Shown piece by piece: positions 1-12,100 of a DNA stretch of 64,000 bases. Every line of letters begins with the position of its first letter. Position 1 is the first letter of the stretch. The stretch comes from Heliocidaris tuberculata (Eukaryota > Echinodermata > Echinoidea > Camarodonta > Echinometridae): assembly GCA_025618425.1 (NCBI GenBank), contig CM046836.1:18246743-18310742 (forward strand), given 5' to 3'. The notes under the pieces are model-generated. The model was not told where the DNA came from. It ran no database searches and saw nothing but the letters and a program-made list of their open reading frames with translations. A program made the position numbers and the translations under genes.

Positions 1-134
1 CCCTGGCCAAAGACAGCTTCCTTGGTGTACCTCTGTAGGCAGGTCTGACAGAAGAGATGTCCTTCAAGACACTGGATCATGTTCTCAAAGGTCACCTCCA
101 GGTAGCAGCAACCACATTCTATCAACTGGCCCTC
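1..134 (-). CDS. RNF216: RNF216-like exon 8, RING1 start (partial at window edge)
   Basis: Acceptor CAG at 137-135. Encodes [10 protein letters not shown] then a C-x3-H-x2-C-x2-C block, i.e. the zinc ligands of RING1 of the RBR module (the E2-binding ring). It ends in [10 protein letters not shown] at the window edge. The exon and the rest of the RBR continue outside. Confidence 0.92.
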
Positions 135-3100
135 CTGAAAATAAATATTACAAAAACATTTGGTCAAGGACTGGACAACTCCACAAGAGTGAAAACAGAA
201 TTTCAAAGGAGAGTGAAACCCTGGGGAAATATCCATTTTAATGAAAAGAGAGGACAGAGAGAAGCAATTTAAAAATTAAAAATGGTAGGTTTAGGAGTAC
301 AACTCTCAATATGTTTTGAACACAAAATTTCATATTTTCTCCATTATCTCTAAAGATACTGCTTGTCTTTTTGTGAACTCAACATATGTTGTGTCAAAAA
401 CATTTTCTCATGATATATCTTGAGCTAAGGAGACAAGCTGCACCTTGAGAGATAATGGGGAAAATGTGACATTTTGTGTACAAAACATATGGAGAGTTGT
501 ACTACTAAGATGCAACATTGCCAATTTGAGAATCGTCATAGAAAGTAAATTGAGACTTTTCAAACTTTCATAACTTTCTCATTTCGTAACCAATTTTGAA
601 TGGAACTATTTTTTATATTGCTTCTATCCTCTCTTTTCATTAAAACTGATTTTTCCCCAGGGTTTCATTCTCCTTTAAGTTCAAGTTCAGCTAAAAGTTT
701 TGCTTCGAGTTCCGCTTCAAGTTCCGTTTCAAATTCAGTTTCCTTGGGGTACCTCTGTAGACATGTCTGACAGAGGAGATGTCCTGCCAGACACGGTATC
801 ATATTCTCAAAGGTCACTTCCAGGTACCATCAACCACACTCTATAATGGATTAACTCTTTCAGTGCCGATGGCACGTATATGTGACAGATAGACTTGTCA
901 TTTTCATTCACCAATTGCTCGACCACAGGAAAGGTATATACAGGTCAATGTATATCAAAATTTTGAGCATAAATCAAGCATTCTAAATATATGACTACAA
1001 TTATATGCTACCATAGAAAATTTCAGAGAAAATTCCAGATTTTTAAAAAGATATTACCTTATTTCAACATTAAACAATAGTAAACAAATGATAAACCGAA
1101 ATATAATGGAAAAAAAAGAAACTCAAATGTAATTTTCAGTCATTCTTATGCATAAAGTTGGGTAAAGTTATGTTTGGTATCATAAGAAATGGTAATAAAT
1201 TTCCTACAAGTTTTGTACACAATATTTTGTGAAATAACAGATGGTTAATAAAGTGCAGACATTTGAAAAGTAAGCATTGATCACATTTTGGTAAAATTTT
1301 GAAGAGAGCTAAACCCCTTGGCACAGTAAGAGTTAACCCTTTCGAGACAATAGACCACATTTTGTGGTTTGGCTCAATAACTTTGGATTTAGAGCTCTAA
1401 AAAATATACCAGATGCACGAGTAGAAAGAGCAAAATTTTCTGCACACACCATGTCCATTTTTATTGCATGACCTTATTGCGTTTGATGCCAGGAATTTTA
1501 AAAACAAGAATAAGCTCTGAGATCCTTAAATTGGCAACACATTGAGAGGTTTAAAATCATTGTTTTTCATCAAAATTGGCAATTTCTTTCAACTATTCAA
1601 CAAATTTCTAACCATGTATATTGTTTTCAAAGACATTACACCTTATTTGAACAATGTAGCACTAAAAGAAAAATATTATTGTTGCCAATTTGAAGAACAA
1701 AATGTGATCAATTTAGCCCTTAAATAATTCCTGTCCTGAAAGGGTTAATGGATGTTCACAGGAGAAAGAAAAAAATCTTGGTCCAGAATGGGAATACATG
1801 TAGACTAACAGTACAGTATTTGTTTAGATGCATCAAATAAACAAAAATTTATTGACTGAAACAAATCATACATTAACTCGACAATGGTTGTGTAAGTAAC
1901 AACTAATAAAAACCAGACCTAACGCAAAAATGTGTGTGCAGAATCATTCTCTTTTCAACCGTGATTTACATGACTATTTAATGTATCCTAATTAAATTAT
2001 ATCAACATTGCAAACGTACACCAACTTGTAGTCCCAAAGGTTCACAGTACTGTTTGCCTCATTTCTAAACAAGAACAAATACATTAAAAAACTGTGACAT
2101 AATTACCAATGTACAGCTTACCTGTTCATACTGATCCTCATTCAGCTTCAACGCAACCTCAAAATCAGATTTCTGAAATGGATTTACAATACAAGAAGTA
2201 CAGATAAGAAATAAAAATCAATGAAAATGCAAACACATTTGAATATCAACTCGGGTAAAACAAAACAATTATAAAACATGCATCAATCTATGCATATTTC
2301 AACACATTCCCTAAGAAAACATTCCCTTGAGAAAACACTTCATGCATGTTTACATGCAAAAGTGAAAATGGGGTAGACATTTTTACATATTCAATACCAG
2401 TATATGGCCTGGTAGTGGGAATTTTTTTAGGGGGAACGTCCTCCTCACAGACCCTTTCCGACTTGGATGCTACGCTTCCTTAAATGTCACTTGAGCCGAT
2501 CTTGCCTTTAACAAGTGTGACAGAATTGAAACCCTCAAAGGACTTTGGTTGGGAAGCCAAGAACCTTTGGCCTATGTTCTACTAATTCAATTAAACCCAA
2601 ACACTGTATATAAGTTATGTTTAACAAAGAAAAAACTTAAACCTCTGTCTAAACCTTCTGTGATAAACTCAACTTTCAACCAACCTTAAACCAAGCACTT
2701 AGTATAAATTTAGTAGCATACTGGCCTTTACCTCTGTTTCACTAATGAGATAATTCTTGTAGAAGTCCACTTCCTTTTGGAGTTCAGGGTGCATGGTGTT
2801 GAAGATATGAATTGGCTTGCGAGCTTTCTTCATCAGTCGGATCTCAAACTTACGGCCATCTGCTGAGAGAAAGCGACAACATACAGAGATGTGATGGTTA
2901 ACTTCATGTCTTGACTTTACAAGGGACATACCACTTAATCACTACTCTGTGAATCAAACAAGCAGATATTTCAGGTTCACTTTTACAACAGATTAATGAA
3001 AAATTTCAATGAATAGAAAATTTCATATACAGGGATGCCACTGGCAATTTTGGGGGGGAGACAAAATGTGCACGAAACGCATATCACAAGCGTGAAGTCC

Positions 3101-6100
3101 CTTGCGGCCAGGTTCCAGAAACCTCATTCTTTATATCTTTACAGCATTATTTTATGCAAGTGATCTCACTTATACCCAATGAGTGACTTGCCAAGATTGA
3201 AGTTCAGGTTAATCTAAATAATTTCTAAGTGTCAAAAAAGTCCAGTCAGCGGTGATAAACGTTCTGCGTAGGATTCACTTACATGTAGCTTAGCTGCCGC
3301 TAGCGCTAGCTCACAAAGTAGCTACATACGTACGCACACGTGTGTGCAAGCTGCATGCATGCATGCATGCGCTTGAGCTAGCTAGCGACAGCTAGCTGCA
3401 AGCACATGGATCGCATATCACAGCATGTGTGTTATCTCGCTAGTTTCCGATCAGTTGTTTTGCGATTTTCACACGTCCAAATACATGCGGAACGTACTTC
3501 AAAAATTATGGAAGCGCATGTCCAAAAATTTTAGATATAGACTCTTAAACCAGCAGCTTTAACAAACAATTTGCACCTACACTACAATACATACATGGTA
3601 ATATATACTGAAAATCACATATCGAAACCTAGGTTGTTTTTTTTCTGGCGTTCTTCCAAGTTGTAGAGAAGGGCGGAAAGAAATACGAGGTGGGAAATTC
3701 CGGCAATTGCCGGAAAGGTGGCATCCCTGTATATATTGGTGGTGACAATGTTCACAGATTGCTTTAACATAACATGACTCAAAGTAGGTCCAAAGTGCTC
3801 CAACAAAATAGAAAACAAGATACTTTGTAATTACAACTTTTTCCTTTCAATACTACACCTTGATCATAATCAAACTTTAAAGGACAAGTAGGGTACTCTG
3901 CCATATGCTCTGGCAACACCTAATCCAGGCTTTATTTCATTAAAGATATAGGGTTAGGGATAGAATAGCAATTGGGTTTCAAGTTAGGTTTAGGGTTAGG
4001 GTTAGGGTAAGGTATATTGTTCGGTCAAGGGTTGACATTTAGAATTCCGTTAGTGCACAAAGTTAACTCGGAGCAATAAGCCAGTTCGTAGATACAATCT
4101 GAGCATGAGCAGATAAAGGTCATTTGTACCCAAATTGTAAAACCCACTGAGACGGGTACTGGATACATGCTCATGATAGTCATGTAATCATTATTTATGT
4201 ATTTATCAGAGGGACATTCTTTGATACACAGCTGGAAGTATTCTTCTACAGTGGGCTGACAAAAGGTATTCATGAATCACCTTCACCCTTTTGGGCAGTG
4301 ACTATTCTAAAAGGCACAAAGTAGGATGTATCTATGTGCAAAAGATATGTGGATTTTGGGGGGTCATTTGTACCCAAGCTAACTCCGAACTGGTCTATTG
4401 TCACCGGGGCACGTGTCATACAACCATTATCAGACATTCGAAGACAACTTGATGAAGAGTTTAGTTTTCCAGTTGAAAAGTACTTCTAGATAAATACTTG
4501 TACAGCCAGGCGGCATGAAAACTGGGGAGCGTTTCATCAAGCGTTTTGTCAGTGATTTTTACCGACAAATTTGCTCTCAGCCAATCAGACGCAAGGATTT
4601 CAGTAGCTTATAACAGTTGTCGGTAAAAATCACTGACAAAACACTTGATGAAACGCTCCCCTGGTCATCGCAACTCACCTCTCTCAACATGGAAGAAAGA
4701 TCCCCTGGTGTCATCATGCATCAGTACCTGGATGTTGGGATTAGCCTTGATGGTATCCTCGAGGATCTTCTTGGTCTTCGCGTACGAGCCGCGGGTCAAA
4801 TGTTGCATCACAAGACGCAGACTGGTCTTGCTAATCTGCAATTGAGAAGATGGGATTAGTCAGTGATAGGAGAAAAATATGGCGTTTGCGGTCAGCTTAA
4901 GCTTGAATCTTTCTCTCTCTCTCTGTGAATTCTGGCCATTATCTCTAATTCATAGTGTTCATGAAGTGCTCTTGACAATTAACACCTTGCAGGGGAGGCA
5001 GGATACTCACTAAATCAAGGCCAAGTAAGTGAAGAGAGCTTGGATCGGTTACAAATACTTTTGTATTTTGCATAAAGTTTGTGTTTTCAAACACCAATTT
5101 TAAAGTTTGATTGATAGAAATGCGTGTACTTACTAAATACAAACTTCTAAAAATTTGAAGACATGATATTTAAGGCTATTTAGTGTGGAGATCCAATAAA
5201 TGTGGTCTCTTGAAACCAACATGTACGCCCTGGCGAGTTCACGCCAGTGTGGAATTAGCATAACATCCCTTTCAAGAGAAGGGTACATAGGTAAATTCAA
5301 TGAGAATTTGTTTTAAATGCCTTAAAATAACATGGGGGCATTTCATCAAGTGTCTTGTCAGTGATTTTTACCGACAAATTTGCTCTCAGCCAATCAGATG
5401 CAAGGATTTCACTAGCTTATAGTAGTTATTGTAAATTGTCAGTGATGACAAGTTTCATGAAACAGGGCCCAGATGTCAAATAATCCTGGTGGGGAAATGC
5501 TTCTCCTACTCCTAACCTTTATGAAATCGTTGGAGAGTAGATCCAAGCCTTGATTGAAGTACTGAATGTAGTTTTGAATGAAACCCCTTTTGTGAGGGTC
5601 AATGTTGAGATAATCTATCTCCTTCTCTTTTTCCTGCAAAATAGAAGAAAAAAACTGGGATAAGAATATGATTTTCTTTGAACCCTTTCAAGACAACTGA
5701 CTACATTTCGTGGTTTGGCTCAATACCTTTTGGTTCAGAGCTCTAAAATATAGATGCATGAGTAGAAAGAGCAAACATTTCTGCACCCACTGTGTCCATT
5801 TTTGTTCCATGACAATATTGCATTTGACACCAGGAATTTTAAATACAAGGATAAGCTTTCAAATCCTTTGATGCTAAGAATTTTAAATACAGGAATAAGC
5901 TTTAAAATTCTTAAATTGGCAACACATTGAGAGGTTCAAAATCATTGTTTTTGATCAAAATTTGATTTTTTTTTCAACCTCTTGACAAAATAGTATATTG
6001 TTTTCAAAGACATTACACCTTACAGAACCATGTAGAACTATAAGAAAAATATTATTGTTACCCATTTGAAGAACAAAATGTGATCAATTTAGCCCTTAAA

Positions 6101-9100
6101 GTGAATTGGTAACTTTGTAGAGGCCTGATAAAATCTGAGCTGCCTGGCTTTACATGCTAACAGTATATGTAATATGGTGTAAAAATGAAGTCCAGGAAAA
6201 AAAAATGTACTTCAAAATCATCATGTGCTTCACAAAAGTAAACATAAGTGACCGGAAATGCCAGACTCATTTCCCCCAAAGACTGCAGTGTTAGACTAAA
6301 GCGTACTCCCGTAAGGTTTCGTAAATGGCAGTATTCAGTCACAGATATCTTAAATAATAACACTGTGTATTTGAAAACCTTTCTACATGTATGCCTGACT
6401 ATTTATTTATCCTTCTGAACATTATTATACAAGAATCTATATCAAAATTCAACAATTTACTAAATCAAGCCTCCACAAAGTTACCGATTCCCTTTAAATA
6501 ATTCCTGTCCTGAAAGGGTTAATTATTGTTCACCAAAAGGAATACATGACTGAAGAAGATAACAGTAAATTTTCACTTCTTAGTTCTAGATAAAAACTCA
6601 CAATTTTAAGACACATTGGACAAATAAGAGCTTTCTCCAAAAATATCACAAACTCATCCTGCTCTGCTTAAAATCAAATTTGTACCTAATACCCATCACA
6701 ATATATGTGTTTTCTGAACACAGACAGAAGGTGCCTCCAGTACACTTGTCAGGGTACATGTATATTCACACTTGCCTTTCTCATACATGTACCTCATAAA
6801 TGAATATTGTGTTAGGCCTAGACCATTAACTACATATTCTAAATATATGTACACTGTAAAACAATTTTTTGCATCTTTGACCAGAAATTCTTTGATTGAA
6901 ACGAATACTCAAACTTTGTTTGTATCACAATGTGAAGAACAGGGATTGTAAGCACTTCACAAGATTTCGTAAGATATACGTAAAAATCTAGTTTCTGTCA
7001 GTCACAAAAAATGTGCTTTCTGAGCACAAACAACATGGGCCTTCAGTATTCTCGCACATGCAGCATCTAAATTGCTTCAATAATGGTGATTTCCAGCATG
7101 GTTTTTGTCAGTTTGTTTGATTTTGTTGATCCAAAGTCCAAACCACCAATCTACTGCATGATAAACAATGTACACCTATTTTGAAGCTAAATTATAGTTC
7201 TGGCAGCAAAAAGGAAATTGGAATAAAACAAGTTGAATATAGTCTCATATTGTTCTTCTTGTATCAAAGGAGACATTGGTGAGACATTTTGATATTCCAT
7301 CCATGATTTCCAAAGAATTTTAGTGTATCTATCAGATAGGAACGCAAGATCATGGCTAGACCGTGCCCTACGCTAGGTCTCTTCGACCATGACCGCTCCC
7401 CACACAACAATCTCAGTGGTTTGTATGGATATAGCGAGTGTGTTTTCTGTGAGTCACAGAGGCATAGGTTTTACACGTATGAAGAGTGCACAATGACATT
7501 GTTTGAATTTAGTACATCCCAAGCCGGGTATCTAAATTATTCTTTACCTGTCATATTTTAATTTTTTCATTTGAGGAGGAAAGAATCTTCACAGAAGCTT
7601 AGTAATGCTTATTTATCACCTGAAATCCAAGAAATCTGACCAAAAAAAAAAAATTGAGGGCTTACCAAAACTTTACACTCCCTTTCAAACCAGTTTCTCT
7701 CAAAATGCAATTCCCTTGCCAGAACTCATGATTAGCTTCTACATGTATGCCTATTCTACATAAATACATTTACCTTGTCCACAGCTGATACAGCGTTATC
7801 AGCAGGAATACCTCCGCTGGCAGCGTCTAAATTCTCCAGAAGGTAGTTGCACGTAGCATTGACATTCCTGTGCTCTAAGAGCATACCTCTGACTATCCCT
7901 TTATCAGCAGTAGGGAACATCTTCATCTAGAATAAGAAATGATAAAAAGAGCTTGTATAAACCTTGTTCCTGTGTGTGACGCAGAAAACCACCTAAAGAA
8001 TAAAATGCCACGTATAGTGCGCCTCACATTTCTGTAGTTTACAACCCAAGATGAGTGACTACACTAAGGGCATTTGTTCACCCCACATGCCATTCGTTTA
8101 CATATAGAACAGTTTTTCTTTTGCCATGGCAGTTTTATTGAGCCAGTTTACTGCGTTGTGTCTGAACGCAGCTTTAGATAGTGTAATGCATTTGTGCTGG
8201 CTTCTCATGGCCAAGTAACCTACAAGGGTCTTACATACACACAGACCCCCTAAATATTAAAATTTTAACACTGCTTAGATGTACAACCCCCCCCCCTCCC
8301 CCCCCCCCCCCCCCCCAATATCTTGCTCTAGAACTTCCAGATGAAAAGGCAGAGTGCAGCCCAGTCCAACAAGTAGAATATTTACATCAAATAATATGTC
8401 AAATAAGATATCAATGAAAATAGGACCGACTTCCCATTGACCTTTGTATGGTTTGTGTTGTTTGGATAAGCAGTCACAACTTAGATTAACAACAGTAGTA
8501 ATCAGTTGGTCCAAAAACTGCATTTCTTTACATGGACATGTACATAATATCTGTGAAGCCTATGATTAAGGTAAAGATTAGCCACATGCTCCTCAGTCTA
8601 CATTAAATTCATTCTCGTGCAATACAAAAGGTCACACAGTGGTTCAGCAGATAATAAATCTGTAATATCGCATGCAGTAGAAACATATGTTTGACCAAAG
8701 ATACTGCTACGTCTTGCTATCTAATAATACTTACATGTAGCTTCAATCCTGGCCTAGTAAACAATTTATAATTCTTATATACATGTACTTATAACTACTC
8801 CATGTCAATACGAGAGGAAACTCACCACTAATTGCACCATGTTTTCAAGCTCCACAGAAGCAGCTTCCATCCCATCTGCATCATTTGGAGTAGCACCTGT
8901 TGGACCTGTTGTCTCTGGTATAGCTTGCCTTGGGGCCGGGTCCAGCCGAGGTACGGACACCTTGTCAAGTCCTCCAGCTGGGTCTTTGAACGGTACTTGA
9001 ACGGGCAGTGGTAGAGGTTGCACAGGAGGGTGAAGAGGGAGTGGATCAAGAGGAAGTGGATCAAGGGGAAATGGGGGCTGTGGGGGAGGGGCAAGGCCCT

Positions 9101-12100
9101 TATATTTGGCAAGTTCCTTGAGCAGCATTTGCTCACGCAACAAACACTGTTGTAGCAATCGATCCCGAGGTCCATCATTTACACTTCCTGGATTTAATTG
9201 ATTGACTCCATGCTTATCAACTGGTTTTGGAATCTGAACCTGTAAACTACTTGAAGTCTGTGGGAGTGATGGAATAGGTCTTTGATTCACGACACTGAAG
9301 GCACTACCGTGTTTAACATCTCCAGCACCCGTACACTTGGGAAGAATAGGAATAGCAAGTCTGGAGCTTCCACCTACATGTTGGGTGTTGCTTTGCTTCA
9401 TCAGCCCTTGGGGTGCATTTGAAGAGTTTGTTGACACCAGCGTAATACTCCCCGCAAGATTTGGAGCTGCATTGTTACTTAGGTTAAGAGGTATATTGGT
9501 TGCAAGGCTGTTTTGGGGTAGATTTACTTTCCCAGTTCCTATTTTAAGCCCTTGACACATGCCACTACGAAGGACAGAGGCACTCTTCAATATTACAGGT
9601 CGAATTTGTTCTCCTTGTTTGGTTGTGAAAGCTGGCCCAGAACTGGTCCCATTTATCTGCAAGTTTGGCATAGATATTGAGTTAGTACTAGAGCCCAATT
9701 GCAAAGTTGAAGCCGCTTGAAAAGACAATGCAGTATTTGAAGAACTGGCACTAGGGGCTCTGCGTAAGGGAGCTGCTTTGGAATGCATCTGGATGCCACT
9801 TGGAGTTTTAATTTTGAGAGGAATACCAGTACTTCCTACAGTTATTGTGGAACTGGGTTTTTTTGAGCCATCTTTAGAAGCAGTATTGTGAAAAACTAAT
9901 TTTGGACGGACATTATCTTCTTTGATTTCGTTTTTAGGTGTGGAAAGATTGCTTATTGGAGCAGCGCCTGAAGCAGTAGTTGGTGGCATGACCAGAGTGC
10001 CTGATTTTATTTCATCACTAGGTGCCCTACTAAGTGTTGCTGGAATTGCTCTCTTCCTATCCAATTCTTGCCTCACTGTCAAGAACCTTGGAGTTGATGA
10101 TCCCACAACATAGTTTCCACCCTTTCCTTCTTGAATCTGTATCTTCCGGAGCTTCTGTTCATTGGCAGTCTTTAGGCCTAAATGTCCATTAATGACAACT
10201 GGTCTTGACTGAGCATTGAATGGTCCCTTAAACAACAATGATGATGTGCCAGCCACTCCTGTACAAGTGGTAGTTGTACCATGTTTGTCAAGCTCTTGTC
10301 CAGCGCCCTTTCTCACATTAAAACTGGTATGCATGGAAGGTCCTGAATTACTCTTGGACTGGAAACGAGACTGAACATGTTCATCAAAGACAGCTGGTCT
10401 TGAATGAGCACTGACAGTTCCCCCTAATGACGCTCTTGCTGTGGAAGACATCCCTGTGCTGCAAGTTGTAGCAGTTTGGTGATATGTGCCATGCTCTTGT
10501 GAATTAACCTTAGACTGAAAACCAAGGCTACCAAGAACATGATTCTTGGTACTATTACAGTTCAAGACAGTATCCGTTACTTGATTTCCGGGGCCATGAC
10601 TGTATGGCCTTGCTGCTGTTCCCAGCAATGTTGATGGTGCATGATTACCCAACGATGGTACAGGATTACCTGAGAATGTTGCTGCTTCCTTTTGAGTTTT
10701 CAGTATTGATTGCTGTGCGGTACATGACTGAACTGGAAACCCCAGAACATCTGGAAGTTCACCATCGGTTTCATCAATGTTACGCCTTAAAGTGTCCTTT
10801 GATATAGAATCAAGAGAATTATCTTTCTTACTTGATGCAGTTTTCAACGTTGAGCTGATCTCAGTACCTGTACACGTAACTACACCTGCTTTCACCTCCT
10901 TCCTACATGTAGGACCTGACAGAACAAATAAGAATAACATTGTACAAATTGGATACAAGTACATTAAAGGTCTAAGCCTCTCATAGGCCAAGACAGGGTT
11001 ATCACATCAATGGGACGTTGGAAAGACTTGAGAAACACTTACACCAATATAGCTTCAAGCTTGTACACTGCATATCCAAAAAAAATACACACTTTGAAAA
11101 TATCCTCCAAAATCATAATTTCACAATATCAATATGATTTTTCTTTCACCATTATGATTATGGGGGGGGGGGGGGGTCTGTTTCATCAGATGACACTATG
11201 AGTATTGACAATATTTAATTCTTGAGTGAGTACTGACTACGTTAGCAAAACTCGCAAAAATTGGTGTGCGCTAAAATGCCTCAGTCTTGAATTTTATGTG
11301 CATATCGGGCAGTAACTGCATTTTCTCTATTAACCATCAGTAACTGATTTGAACCATCATTTAGCAGTGTACACCCACAGTGGAGTATCCAGAAATTGAG
11401 GGGGATGGGATGCTCCCAAGACAGGGGTTAAATGTAGGTCTGGACAACCCCGTTCTTGTACAAGCATACTGATCATAGCATGTTCTATTGTTATTTTTTT
11501 CCTGGGCCTTCAAAAAGGAGCTACACCAGCTTCACCCACTGCTGGATACGCCACTGCCCCCAATCCACATGATCTGCCAACACCATTGTACATGTAGGTG
11601 GTGCTTTTCCAGTACAAATCATCTGCATCAATACACATAATTGCCTGAAGAGTGTTGGAGAGATTGAATGCAATAACGGGAGGAGAAACCTTAGATTTAC
11701 ACAGTGTCTTCTTCAAATTTCTTTTTCCTCCGAACAGATACAAGACCCCAGAAATGATGTCTTGAATGACCAATAAGAATTTAAAAGAGAATCAAATTTA
11801 TTGTTTGTTTTTTTTATTCTTCAATTAAACGTGTACATGTACATGCGAAAGATATCATCATGGATTACAGAGCATCATTTCCACATGCCCCAGAAAGTAA
11901 CACATCCTCAACTGCTTGGAAAAGATGGGGCAAGGAAAGAAACAACAATAAATGGTCAAAATGGATTTATTTAAATCTCTCTTATTGAAAATTGAACATT
12001 TTAGGTTCATCTTCCTGTAATGAATTGTAATTTGCATCCTTTCATGGAAGGGAGGGATGTGGATGTGCAGTTAGCTTAAGTACATGCATTAAGGATTAAA

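Noticed and set aside
8832..10986. Plus-strand and alternative-frame ORFs opposite the large RNF216 exon
   Set aside because: Shadows of the real minus-strand exon, which is supported by matching splice phases on both sides.
11510..11773. 87-codon minus-strand ORF in the RNF216 intron
   Set aside because: It lies inside the TA-flanked inverted-repeat element, includes a 'ggatacgccactg' repeat end and has no splice support.
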